A DNA stretch of 64,000 bases from Bettongia penicillata ogilbyi (lineage: Eukaryota; Chordata; Mammalia; Diprotodontia; Potoroidae). Where the stretch lies: contig JAJHZJ010000576.1 in the NCBI GenBank assembly GCA_023548195.1, forward strand, positions 62,001 to 126,000, given 5' to 3'. The notes under the pieces were generated by a model that did not search any database, was not told where the DNA came from, and was given only the letters and a program-made list of their open reading frames with translations. The translations under genes and the position numbers were made by a program. Every line of letters starts with the position of its first letter. Within the stretch, counting starts at the first letter, position 1. This document shows positions 11,396 through 21,841 of the stretch, piece by piece.

Positions 11396-13644
11396 AGAAA
11401 TTTTGATATCAAGATCATCTCATTGAACTTCTCCCTCCTCATGAGATGATGAAGGCACCACAAAACACAGTTTGGAAAATGAGACCATGTATGTAATATT
11501 TGGATTTCCTTAAGACATCTGATAAAGTATGTTACAATAACTTCATGGTACAGATTGAGATGTTGATGATGAAGCTCTGGACCAATTCTTAACAGCAGTA
11601 CTGGAGTTTAGTGTTATTTTTAATGAAATGACAGACTAGCTTTACATAAAACATTAAGTCTGCTGTTTTCTGGAATATTATAACCATATGAGGAGAAGTT
11701 CAACGCCCCAAATGAAAGAGGAAGGGTGGGGTGGAAAGATGAGGAAGCATGGATGGTAAAGGAGAGAGTAGAAAGACGAGATCTACCACACCTGCATGCT
11801 TAGTTACCTTTCCCTTTTGAAGGACATTGCATTAGACTTGAGAGGCTCAGTCTACCATTCTCTTCCTCTTTCCTTTTCCCAACTGTCTGCCCCTACTCCA
11901 AATGATCAGTGTTTTTGGATGTTGTTTTTTTTTCCATTGTATATTGAGAAGGAAAAAGTGAATATACAGATTTATGTTCTACAGAGCAGTGAAAATTTTT
12001 TATAATATATAGATCATTTATAACATACAGGCCCAGAAAATGTCATTAGACAAAAGCAAAAAGAAAGAAAAATACTGCATCCCAGATGTGGAAATGCACA
12101 CCATCTAGATCTAAGTTAGCCTTTGCTGATTCTCTCTTGGCATGGAAAGATTGCACTTGCTTGGCCACGTGTACAAGCATCATTTGTCTCATTAGGATCC
12201 TCCCTGAGATTTGGGATCCCCTTCCTTTCCTCATCCATCTACCTTTGACTCATGAGATGGAGATCATTCTGTCACCACAAGCTCATTCTTAAATACCGAA
12301 AAAAATTCGTGATGGCATTGATGAGGTCTCCACTAGTCTTTTTGCTTCTATATAGATTAAATAACTGAGTATGTTATCCTTCCTCTCTCTATGGAAAAAG
12401 TAATCACATAGAAGTAAGGTTTTCAACTCAACACTTCCAAAAAGATCACAACATTCCTTCTCCCCAAGATATAGAAAATAGCCCCTTAGTACACCTAACA
12501 AAACTATATTCTTCCTACAGTCCCCTTTGAATAGTCCATAATTTTTCTCAGTGAATATGCTCTGGCCTATGATTGAAAAGAAAAATTTCTTGAGTTTTGG
12601 GAGAGGCCTATGTGAGGTACAAATGAATGCAAGGAATAGAACAGGGAGTAGGGTTGAAAGGTTCAGTTATCTCATATCTAGGGTCTGCACAGAAGGAAGT
12701 ATAGATGGACTTAGAATAAAATGTGAATCAGTATAGGATTGTTATTTGTTTCTTCCACACAATGCTTAAAAATGAAAAGTCGTATACATGTCCACTGGCA
12801 AAGCCTTAAAACATTAAGCATAACCCATAACTACAATGGTATTCTCTCAGGAGCTTGATATTTGAATGAGCTGTTTCACTTTATCTTTGACTCTGCACTG
12901 TCCAAACAATTACCTCAAGTCCCACATCTTCTGGTAAGTCTACCAAGGTTTGACCCCAATCTCCTATCACTGGTAACCTTCTGTGAGCCAGATATGGATG
13001 CAGAAAGCTCTTTCTGCTGCCACTGAGCTCCAACTAAGAGCCCTAGGGCGACCTAAAGGCCTATGTCAGGACCATTATCAGTCAGTTTTGCTTAGGCATG
13101 GAAACATGAAGCAGAAGGAACCCAAGAATGAGTCTTAGACTGGTCTAGCCAACTAATGCTGTCGTATGTGAGCAGATACCATTGGTGACAAAGTGGACAG
13201 GGTGTAGGAGTTGCCCTTCTCCCCTTTTCATGAGAATTCCCAGAAAGAGAAGGTTCTAAGCCACAAGTCAAAAAGAGAGAAAGAAAGGAGCAACAGTGGA
13301 AGTTCTCTCTCTGTTTAAAATCTGTTGAATGGGCTGCTCCTCTTGGCTCGGGGGCCAGTCCTCTTTGAAACATCCCTGTGCCTCTGATGTCAACACAAGT
13401 ACCATGAAAATGCTGATTGATTACAAATATTGAGTCCTTCAGTGTAGAGCATGTATTCCAGAAAATTCTGAGTGAGTTCAGATCCCTGTTCTTCAGTGGA
13501 ATGTTCTTTAGCCAGAGTAGAGCATAAGACACCCCTGATTATTGCCAATAAACCATTCTACTTTTGCAAGGCCTCCCCATTGAAACTTATGTCCAATACA
13601 CAGCATCAGTTACACCAATTGGCTCTCCAGAGGGCCATCTGTTT
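11396..13644. other. Duplicated non-coding DNA, no recognised gene
   Basis: The equivalent is 34691-36894. A candidate splice donor occurs at 12935 (TTCTG then GTAAGT) and is kept in copy 2, but no acceptor-bounded open exon could be built around it. The 146-codon minus-strand open frame 13092-13532 is shorter and altered in copy 2 (36395-36796), which argues against a gene. Confidence 0.45.
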
Positions 13645-13925
13645 CTACAGGCAGCAAGATGATACAGTGGGTGGAATGCTGGGCCTGAAGTCAGAACACG
13701 TGTTGAAATCCAGCTTCAGATAATTACTAACTATGGAATCCTGGAGAAGTTATTTAACCTCTATGTGCCTTGCTTTCCTCAAGTATAACATAGGGATAAT
13801 AGCAATCATATCTCTCTTCCAGGGTGGATGTGGGGATCAAAAGAGATAATGTTTTTAAACCACTCAGCACAGTGTCAGGCATAGTAGCTACTCATAAAGC
13901 ACTCCTGTCCTGCCTTTGTTTTATA
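13645..13925 (+). repeat. tRNA-derived marsupial SINE
   Basis: It starts 'caggcagcaagatgatacag', continues with 'gaatgctgggcctgaagtcag' and 'gttgaaatccagcttcaga' (a decayed tRNA-like B box), then 'aagttatttaacctct', matching the general layout of marsupial tRNA-headed SINEs. Copy 2 equivalent is 36895-37140. Confidence 0.75.
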
Positions 13926-14934
13926 ATTAAAGGATTCCAAGGGTCACCTTGTGGCTTTACATGAGGAGCTGATCTTGCCTCTGTTTCCCTCACATCCCAT
14001 TCCACATGAACTGATCTCCATGCTGTTTATTCCCTCATTCCAGCTCAGCATGGCCAGTCACATACCAGAGGCTAATTTATCAAAGAACAAAAAGATAAAA
14101 CAGAGAGTCACAAGAAATTTTTCTACCAGGAGAATAACCCATGGCACCAGAGGCCTCAAGTCAAAGGCCCCCTCAGAGACTGTCCCTGATACTGCCTTGT
14201 ACAACCACCCTGCTCTTTCCTCAGCCTCATTTTTCCCTTCACAATAGCCTTTGACTCCAGCTCATCCCAACATTTACAGCAGGGCTGCTAACAATCCAGC
14301 CTCCATTCAAAGATTTCTTCCATGTTTCTGGCTGCAGATAGTGTTCTGGAACTCCACCTATTTAGTGACTGTCACCAAGTCTTGTCACCTGACCCATCCC
14401 CACCCAATAGTCTCCCAAAATTTCAAAACCACTGACTTAGCTGTCTGTAATTTAATTTTAATTTTCACTTTAGGTAGAACACAGAAACTACTCTCACTCC
14501 AGAAGAGCTCTCCTAGGTGCCAAGGTAGGCAATATCATAAATAGTATGTGTGACCTTCCATAAGTCTCCTTCTGTCTTTTTGCTATCTTTCTTATGATAC
14601 AATGTGTATATTGGGTGAATTTGGAGTGGGATGTAGTGGTGGGGTGGGGGGAATTTTGGACTTTATCATCTCCTAGGTGCCATCCTTCTATGTGACTCCA
14701 CACTTACTAGAATTTCCCACTCTCTTACCTCACCCACTCAATACATTTCAGAGGAAATGGACCAGAGAGACTGATAGCTTGAGAGATGACTTCTGGAAAA
14801 TCCCTAGGATCTTCTGGGAGTGGAGGAAGAGCAGGTGTGTGTGTGTATGTGTGTGTGTGTGTGCATGTGTGCATGTGTGTGTGTGTGTGTGTGTGAATTT
14901 GCAATGGAGGGAGTTGTACTGGTGAGTGGAGCAG
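13926..14934. other. Duplicated non-coding DNA; weak 51-nt exon candidate
   Basis: Copy 2 equivalent is about 37141-38149. At 14474-14524 a 51-nt stretch is bounded by a pyrimidine tract with TTTAG and by CAAG/GTAGGC. It is open in phase 1 in both copies and could be an upstream exon of the gene at 18868, but that is speculation. The 98-codon frame at 13951-14247 is frameshifted in copy 2. A TG microsatellite sits at 14835-14897. Confidence 0.3.
14835..14897. repeat. (TG)n microsatellite
   Basis: An interrupted TG/CATG run, with an equivalent in copy 2 at 38069-38095 that is much shorter. It produces opposing low-complexity open frames that are not genes. Confidence 0.95.
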
Positions 14935-15180
14935 AGATGAGATAGTAGACAGAGAGTTAGAATCAACAGACTTGGGCTTTTATTCCCTTGGTGACACTAA
15001 CTTTGTGACTATGGGAAAATCTCTTAAGCTCTTTGATACTTAGTTTCCCCATCTTTAAAATGGCACTAGTAACACCTACTGAAGTGGTATAACCTATTTC
15101 TGAGAATTCTTATTTGATGTACATGAAATGATATCTGTAAAATATTTTGAAATTTTCAAATTGTGATACAAAACATTGAT
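14935..15180 (+). repeat. MIR-like SINE
   Basis: Contains 'cttaagctctttgatactta', 'tttccccatctttaaaatgg' and a 3' part rich in 'gatatctgtaaaatatttt', typical of tRNA-headed mammalian and marsupial SINEs. Copy 2 equivalent is 38150-38370. Confidence 0.65.
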
Positions 15181-15689
15181 CACTATTATTGTAGAGAAAG
15201 GACCAGCTTTTAAACTCTTGTCTGTGTAAGACCCAAGGTCTCTCAATATCAGATACTTCCAAATGAATATAAAATATGAGATCATCAGATCATCATTAGA
15301 AACTGTAATTCTTCAGAATTCTGAATGGACAAAATGTGTCTGCACCAAAACTGGGCTAAGGAATTTAAGAGTTGAAGGCATTTCAAGACCAAGGGCATTA
15401 AGGGGACTCAAGGAATGAGGGGCTGAAATAATAGAGGGACAAGGGTGTAGCTCAGTGACTGAAAATTTGTTCAGAGCAAGAAAGGAAGAATAAGGAGACT
15501 GTGGAAGGAGTCCTAGAGAGGAAGCCATTAACTAAGACTAGGGAGTAGTCAGTTCAGTAGTAAATTAGCAATTGTAATGCTAGTCGCAAACAGTCCTCAG
15601 AAGGACTCTAAAAAGAAAGTACTATCAATACCACCCCCACCCACCCATTTTGCAGTTAAGGGAACTGAGACAGACAATCAAGAAAATAA
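15181..15689. other. Duplicated non-coding DNA, nothing recognised
   Basis: No coding exon or clear repeat was identified. Equivalent in copy 2 is about 38371-38879, with small indels. Confidence 0.4.
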
Positions 15690-16010
15690 AGAGCCAAACT
15701 GATTTTGGTTTAAAGGTATAGTCAAGTAGATCGATTTGAATCCCAATGGGTTTTATGAAAGTCTGGTTTATCAGAGCAATATTTCAAAATATCAGGGATG
15801 AAAACTACATGAGACCAAAGAACTAATTGCCCTAACATTTAAAAAAATTATATAATGAATAAATGCGGAAGAAAAAAATAAAGTCCCACCCCAAGAAATC
15901 TTGCAAAATACAAGCAATCAAAGCTGCATATAAGGATATGACTCTACACATGGACATAGGGAGAAGAGGAGACTAGGAGAAGCAGACGAAGAGAAAGAGG
16001 TGGAGGGAGG
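15690..16010 (+). repeat. Fragment of 1.3-kb LTR-like repeat
   Basis: Matches the first part of the repeat at 51480-52775 in the same orientation, including 'ttgaatcccaatgggttt', 'tctggtttatcagagc' and a TATA-like 'gcatataagg'. The full repeat continues for another kilobase at 51480-52775, so this is a truncated copy. Copy 2 equivalent is 38880-39190. Confidence 0.6.
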
Positions 16011-16079
16011 AAATGGCAGCATTGCCCAAATGGAACAGCTCACTTGAGTCCCCAGGGATCAACTAGTACCACACACAGG

Positions 16080-16230
16080 TTGTTGTTCACCCCTCATTCT
16101 CAGAGAGGACCAGTGAAACCAGGGATGTGAAGTCTTGACTTTCAAGGGAGTTGGACTTAAGTGAGGGAGGGCTGTGCAAAGTCATCTACCTCACTTTCTC
16201 CTTCAGAATCAGTTAAGTACAGTGGCAAGA
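16080..16230 (+). repeat. RTE-derived SINE fragment
   Basis: Starts 'ttgttgttcacccctcattc' and carries 'gagggagggctgtgcaaagt', the same words as the RTE-type SINE at 52845-53155. Copy 2 equivalent is 39245-39385. Confidence 0.6.
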
Positions 16231-17964
16231 TATTGACTGGGACAATGTGCAATGGCTTCCACCTTCTCAAGTTTAGCCACAAAAGAAGAAAAGAGATAGC
16301 CAGGACAGATGGGTAAAATTTAGGGTTTTTGAGATTGAGCCAGTAGACAGAATGAGTTTGAAGAAAAATGAGAGAATGGGGATGACAGAAAGGAGAAATC
16401 TGGTGAACTGGAATGAGATCATTCATGCATGTAAAAAAGTTTGCTTTTGCTAAGAAAAGGAAGGAGATGGTAACAGAAGGCATCTGAGTGGTGTGAAATG
16501 AGGAGGAGGAAAGGGAGCTATCCATGAATGACCTCAGATTTTTTTTGAATATTTGTCAAGTTTCTCAGCTAGGAGAGTGGGAGAGGAGGAAACCGTGGGA
16601 GGTTTGAAAAGGGATAAAAAGGTTTGGAAGGAGCACTGGGAAGAGTGAGATGGTGAATTGATATCAGAATTATTAAAGAATTGCATTACTTGAGACCCGG
16701 TTGAGGTTATGTACCATAAACCTAGTCATCATAGTTCCATCATTTTCTCCAGCTTCATTAAGCAGTGCTGTGTAGCAGACAAGGAAGAAAAATGTGGGAG
16801 TGACCCAAGACTGAAAAACAGAAGAGCAAAGTTTGATAAGAGGATGAAGGGGTAAGGGACTCAGGAGAGTAGGACAGTGTAGATTTAAATGAGTTAGCCA
16901 AGGAGTCAAGATGGGGAAAGGAGGAGAGTGTGGCTAGTAGAGGGGTGATTGCCTCGGAGAGAATTGAGGGCTTGACAGATTGGGTGCCATAATGTAGATG
17001 AAGACCAAGGTTAGGAGTTGCAGAGCATAAAGAAAGATGAAATGATAATAGATTATGATTAGATAAGGGAGTTTCAAACCTCATGAGCACAGAAGAGGTA
17101 CATCTGTGGAAGTGGCAAGATCAAGGGCATAATTTTTTTGTGTGTGGGTTGCTTAAATTAGGTGGAGAAGTAACTGGTCAGGGCAATGAAAAAGTTGAGG
17201 AACTAGGTTTACGATGTCTGAGGACCCATCCGTTTGTATCTATATCTCCATATGTCTCTATCTCTATATATCTCTAGAGATATAAATGCAATCATTTATA
17301 TGTGTGTGTCCATAAATGTATACATGTATGTATATATGTTGAAGTAAACTAGTGTGGAAGCAGGAGTTGAGGACAGACTGTGAGTCAAGCATTGAACTCA
17401 TGAAGTAAAGAAGGAGAGTGTACTGGAGGTGTATAGACAATGACTACTAGAAAGGATTTGGTGTTATGTGTAGATTGAGTGAACCTTGATGGAGAGAAGA
17501 TTACTGAGAGACACCAGAGAAAAATCTGGAGACAGCAATGTGGAGCAAGAGTATTACAACTCTCCCATCTTGCCCAGTGAGTTGGAGAAATAATGTAAGT
17601 GCATCCAGTGTTGAAAAGAGTGGTCAGGGAGATCTGTTATCAGGAGAAGACCAAGTCTCAGTGAGGGCCAAAAGATGGAAGGAGGGGGAAAGCAAAGGTT
17701 TACATATCAAATCAACTTTGTTGTTTCAGGAGCAGGCATGTCAGAAAGCACAGTTGAAGGAGTGGCTAACAATAAAATGGGACACTGGGTGGGACTGAAG
17801 GGCAGAAGAACAAGGGAGCAGGCAAACAAAGATAGTGAATGGGGCTGTAATGATGAACAGGGGTTTATCAATATTGGGATGGGAGAGGGTTGTGACCAGA
17901 GTGGTGTTTGTTAATTAATGAGGAGTAAGTTTAGGTAGATTTTCATTTTCCATAAGAAGGAAGG
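16231..17964. other. Unclassified duplicated repeat-like DNA
   Basis: Copy 2 equivalent is 39386-41134. On the minus strand, frames of 70-120 codons (16157-16525, 16673-16909, 16758-17090) are kept fairly well in both copies and look like the decayed coding part of an old LINE, though I could not place the family. A TA/TG-rich patch lies at 17230-17340. No host gene is recognised. Confidence 0.4.
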
Positions 17965-18235
17965 AAACAAATTTTTATCCAGTACCTGCTATGTGCCAGA
18001 CACTGCTATACAATTTTGAAGTATCTCATTTATCCCTCACAAACACACTAGGAATAAGTTCTATCATTATCCCCATTTTAAGGTTCATGGAACTAAGACA
18101 AAGGTTAAGTGACTTGTCCATGTTCACACAGCTAATATATGTCTAAAGTTAAACTGAAAATCAGAAAAGCCTACATCTTCTTGGAAGACTTCAGGTCCAG
18201 TGCTCAATGCACTGCATCACTGAAGTGCTTCTGTT
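17965..18235 (+). repeat. MIR/THER-type SINE
   Basis: Contains 'acctgctatgtgccagacac', 'cattatccccattttaaggt', 'aaggttaagtgacttgtcca' and 'cacagctaatatatgtct', classic MIR/THER1 core and 3' words. Copy 2 equivalent is 41135-41400. Confidence 0.85.
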
Positions 18236-18259
18236 CATATGGCAGTTTAGAGTTACTTT

Positions 18260-18465
18260 GGGATTTTCAATAATTGCTGGACCCAATAAGTCTGGTCTTA
18301 ATCTTCATGTACCTCAGAGGAGTATCAATCATGGTCCCAGCTCTTTCTTCCCTGGTCCTATCACCAGAAGAAATAGTCTTGGCCTAAATCTCCAAGTCCA
18401 CAGGTCCAATCTTAAAGTGTCAATCCGAGGATTAGGGCAGCTTAATACCCCTGACTCATACCTCT
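18260..18465 (-). repeat. Truncated LTR-like repeat
   Basis: This is the reverse complement of the 3' end of the repeat at 51480-52775 (about 52560-52775). In copy 2 the same element continues to about 42800, so copy 1 has lost the rest together with all following sequence up to the equivalent of 44275. Confidence 0.7.
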
Positions 18466-18867
18466 TTTACATTAATACACTCCTTGTAGCCTCCTCTTTA
18501 TAGTCTAACCTTATCCTCAATAAGTATGCTCTGTTGTGAGGTTGGTGGACAGTTTCTTGGGTTTGAGTGGAGAAATCTGTGGGTGAGCAATAGGGGCAAA
18601 CAGGGGCTCAAGAGACCCAAGGATGGGTCTACTAATTGGAATGTCTAGATTGTATGGCCATGACCCCTGTTCTTCATATGACCAGGCATATTGCCATCCT
18701 CTGACCTGAGTAGGAACAATGATGTCCCTCTCTTCAGGAAAGATGTCCAGATATCCTCCTCAGATAACTGGGGAGGATATTCTCAAAGAACCATATGGAA
18801 TGCTTTTTCCTGTGTCAGGAGAGTGTATGCATGTCAGATTCTCCTGAGTTGACATGATGTGTTTCAG

Positions 18868-18981
18868 GTGGGGAAGAGACAATTCCAATGGATCCACAGG
18901 TGGAAAGTATGATGAGGAACATCAGTGTCTTCTGGACAATGTCATATGTATTTTTTACATATGTCTTACTAGTCAACAGAA
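18868..18981 (+). CDS. Putative exon A, copy 1 (hydrophobic segment)
   Basis: The 114-nt exon follows GTGTTTCAG and precedes the donor GTAAGT. Read in phase 1 it encodes an acidic lead (EETIPMDPQVESMMRN) and a hydrophobic stretch, ending NR plus one base. A minus-strand frame of 113 codons across the same bases is a shadow. Only one base differs from copy 2 (Gly versus Glu at the second codon). The base before the frame is in a region with an in-frame TGA, so an upstream exon must exist if this is coding. Confidence 0.45.
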
Positions 18982-19602
18982 GTAAGTATGATGAAAAGTC
19001 AGGACAAAAAATACATCTTGAACCCAATCTGAGGTGGGAAGCTAGAGGGATTTGAACACTTGGTGCCTCCACCATTGCCCACACTTTTAACCCAGCAATA
19101 GCACCATAAATCTCTAACATAAATACCCTTGAGTTTTTCTGGGGTGCCCTACTCATAAGGCAATAGAGACAGAAAAGTTACAATAATACAATATGTATCA
19201 TAGTCTAAGTTCCTTTTTCCTGTGGGGTCTGTGACTGGAGCTAAGGAATTATCTCTGAGTCCCTGGATCCTCATGCTAACAATTTCTGTCCATGGGGTCG
19301 GTTATCTGCATCCTTTTCTGGAATGTCTCCTGCATGAGAAAACATGGGTGCAAAGAAGTGGTAATGAGGTATCTTTGAGGACCATGGAATCATAAGTGAT
19401 CCACATCTTTCCCCTTCAGTCCTCCTCCATTTAGTTGTAGATTTGGGCCAGTGGTCATCTGCTATGAGACAGATTGGTTGGAGAAAACTCCTACTTCCAG
19501 TCTTTTGGGAGCATCCTGAGTGCTTTAGTCAGAGCTGACAATCAAGGGCTTTACGGTGGAGTCTGAGTGATTATGCCCTTGACCATGTGTGTCCTCTTTC
19601 AG

Positions 19603-19716
19603 AACGAATTTTGCGACTTGCCTTTTGGTGGCACCTGAATGGAATCCTGGCAGTGACATATTCAATGGAAGTAGGCGCTTGTATTTGTTATTTGTGGGCA
19701 CGTCACAGTTGCCAAG
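19603..19716 (+). CDS. Putative exon B, copy 1 (hydrophobic segment)
   Basis: The 114-nt exon follows a CCTCTTTCAG acceptor and ends CAAG/GTAATG. Joined to exon A it restores a lysine codon and reads RILRLAFWWHLNGILAV..., with a hydrophobic core and a cysteine pair (ACIC). Copy 2 differs at about eight positions, five of them changing residues, with no indel. Confidence 0.45.
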
Positions 19717-20185
19717 GTAATGGTGATGTAGGAGCAGGGATAGGGGAGCAGGGTAATTGGACAATAATAAAGGGCTGTCCTGTTATTCTGAGGTTGAATT
19801 TCCCATCCTCATTCTGTTCTTACTCTAATCTCTGGACAACCTGAGTCCAAGGACCCCTTTTTCCCTTTCAAAGAGAAGTGTGACTTGCCCCAGTTTCCCA
19901 CAGCTGTATGTAGATTTCTCTTGTTCACATGTACAGTGGCCCAGAGATCTAAGAAATTCGGGGGTAGGAAGAGGGGAGGGTTCCTGAGGGTGCAGCAGGT
20001 TTTCTGCATTTTGCTATGTCAGGTAATCCAGAGGTGGTGGAGAAAGCCAGCTGTGGGCTGTGATTGCAGGTGGGAAAAGATTCAAGTGGTTCCAGCCACT
20101 CTAGAGGTGGACTTGGGGAAAAGAAACTGTATAGTCTCCCTTGAACCAGTTTCTGATAGGTGACAAGCCTTGGTCTGCTCTGCAG

Positions 20186-20415
20186 GGTTTATCCTCATGG
20201 AAGATTGGATGAAGTGGCTGACTTCGTTCCTCATTTTTGTCTTCATTACATTCTTAGGAATGATGATTTTGGATATTCTACCTGAATATTTTGAATTCTT
20301 GTTTGTGATACTGATGTTTTCAATGAATTTCCCCACTATTGAGAACATCATCTTTCTGCCGCCACTGCTAAAGTTGTATTTTACCCAAATGCAGGTTGTC
20401 TTCATACTTCGGTGA
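20186..20415 (+). CDS. Putative exon C, copy 1 (two hydrophobic segments, stop)
   Basis: The exon follows TCTGCTCTGCAG and opens with GFILMEDW. It encodes about 76 residues with hydrophobic runs at FLIFVFITFLGMMIL and FLFVILMF, then PTIENIIFLPP, and stops at TGA 20413-20415. A good donor (ATTCAG/GTAACT) lies six bases after the stop in both copies, so a 3' UTR intron is likely. Compared with copy 2, I count 17 changed residues and 5 silent changes in 230 bases, with no indel. Confidence 0.5.
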
Positions 20416-20908
20416 TTCAGGTAACTGGGGCTTATTGGGTCAAATGACTGGCATACAGTAAAAGGCCACATGTCCCTGGGGAAGGAGTTAAGCACTGTCT
20501 AGTGTTTAACACAGAGGGTCACTGATGCTCAGTTTGGGAGAGAATGGAGAATATTCACAAAGGGGAGGTTAACAAAGATGAAGCCAGGGGGAAAGGATGG
20601 ACCAAGGAAGAAGGTAGGCCAGGAAGTTTAGGACTTAACCTTGAGGTACCCAAGGAAGAAGATGTGCACTGGGAAAAAAATCAACGTCATAGTCTCTTCA
20701 TTTCTGCATCCCTACTCCTTCCCTCCATGTTTTTTTTTCTTTCTCTACCTATATACTCTTTCCTTTTTCCTTACTGTTTCCTCTGTCCGTTCTTTCTGTC
20801 TAAAGCTGGAACTAGCCCCCCACTACCAGAAAAATATCCCTACATCTTCCCCTGAGAGGAGAACAATGTTGCTTCTCATATTCTGTCTTGTCTTCCTTCT
20901 ATTTCCAG

Positions 20909-21150
20909 CTGATCCCCAACTTTACCATATCTCAATATTTCATTATAGTCATGCTCCTTCCCTAAGGCGGTTTCCCAAAGGGGAAAAGAGAACTGTACTT
21001 CCCTCCCCCTACCTCAAGGAAACTGCAAGTCTCAGTCTTCATAATTTTGTCTGCAATCTGTAGAAATAATGCGTGAGCTAGACTCTGCAAAGGGTGAGAA
21101 ACCTTTTCATGTTATCAATTTAGCCGTAATAAAGAAAGGCCACATTCAAG
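20909..21150 (+). other. Putative 3' UTR exon, copy 1
   Basis: A strong acceptor (CTTCTATTTCCAG) ends at 20908, about 490 bases after the donor at 20421. The segment reaches AATAAA at 21128-21133. The open frame here (part of 20641-21063) is closed by a stop in copy 2, so it is treated as untranslated. Confidence 0.3.
21128..21133 (+). terminator. Polyadenylation signal AATAAA, copy 1
   Basis: A canonical hexamer downstream of the putative 3' exon, kept in copy 2 at 46911-46916. No transcript evidence is available here. Confidence 0.3.
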
Positions 21151-21841
21151 AAAAATCAATTACATATATTCTGAAAAGTATATTATTTTATAAAAAAATC
21201 GAAGTACTGTGCACTTAATAATTTCAAAAAATGAATACTATTTGTTAATTTTAAAGTTAACTAAGGCCAGATGAGGCCATAAGGACATGCATTCCTCACC
21301 ACTGGGCAATACCCTAAACTTGACCTCCAGCAACATCCACTTCATTTCGCTATTCCTTCTGACCCCTGTGATTTTGCCTCTGTAGGTATAACTCCTTTTT
21401 AGGGCTCTGTTTCCTATCATCATTCTTCTCCTTTCCTTACCCTTCCCAGAAAATATTTCTTGTTAGAGTCAGGACTCTGGATAAATCTTGAAATATAATC
21501 TGAGGAATCTCAGGTCTCATATTTTTCCCTAGGAAAGGTCTGTTTTTTCCATAACCATAGTACATTGAGACCATTGTTGACATAGAGTACAAATGCCACC
21601 CCTTGGAGCCCATCCTGATTGATGCCTAGCAATCTGGTGTTCTATGAGGATCTTCAGAGAAACAGACTTGCTTCTTTATCACCTTTATTCCTTATGTGTA
21701 GTGAAGACAGAGGGTGCCCAAGGAGCCAAGACTCTCATTTAACACCCTAGACTACAGGGCTAACCAAATTTCTTCCAGTTATTACACAGCTGAATATTAT
21801 GACCACTTTATGTCACTGAGCAGAAAATGAGTAAAAATGCT
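21134..21841. other. Duplicated 3' flank, no gene recognised
   Basis: This stretch matches 46917-47591 in copy 2 with small indels. It ends exactly where the two copies part company. No exon or repeat family was identified. Confidence 0.5.

Larger units (their letters stand above)
18868..21150 (+). other. Putative multi-exon membrane-protein gene, copy 1
   Basis: I do not recognise this gene. Three consecutive segments at 18868-18981, 19603-19716 and 20186-20415 behave like exons. Each has a pyrimidine-rich AG acceptor, the first two end at GTAAGT or GTAATG donors, and both are exactly 114 nt. Every junction is phase 1, and splicing gives one open frame of about 150 codons ending in TGA. The predicted protein has a hydrophobic segment in exon A (VFWTMSYVFFTYVLLV), another in exon B around WWHLNGILAVTYS, and two in exon C, so it could be a tetraspan-type protein. 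The same architecture is intact in copy 2 (44684-46930). No initiating exon was found; upstream stops close the frame before exon A. A later acceptor (20909) and AATAAA at 21128 would complete the 3' end. It could also be a decaying pseudogene. Tissue, partners and function are unknown. Confidence 0.5.
1..21841. repeat. Segmental duplication, copy 1
   Basis: This block matches 27114-47591 in the same orientation, with the same order of L1 fragment, truncated HAL1, SINEs, putative membrane-protein exons and polyadenylation signal. Sampled stretches differ by about 6-7 percent, with some near-identical tracts. Homology ends after a shared 11-base run at 21831-21841; copy 1 then enters retroviral integrase, whereas copy 2 enters unrelated DNA. 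Base 1 aligns with 27114, so the true left edge is at or beyond the window start. Copy 1 lacks about 2.6 kb present in copy 2 (41637-44275). It keeps 3589-6807 and about 8820-10200, which copy 2 has lost. Confidence 0.95.

Noticed and set aside
12880..12940. Splice-donor-like site after an open stretch, shared with copy 2
   Set aside because: No acceptor or start codon gives an exon open in both copies.
13092..13532. 146-codon minus-strand frame
   Set aside because: The copy 2 counterpart is altered in length and ends, and no domain is visible.
14474..14524. 51-nt exon-like segment bounded by AG and GT in both copies
   Set aside because: It fits phase 1, but it is short, far (4.3 kb) upstream of exon A, and has no supporting domain or start codon; kept only as a weak candidate.
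18815..19156. 113-codon minus-strand frame, also present in copy 2 (44631-44972)
   Set aside because: It lies opposite exon A and its intron; the plus strand has matched splice sites and phase, and the minus frame has no recognisable domain.
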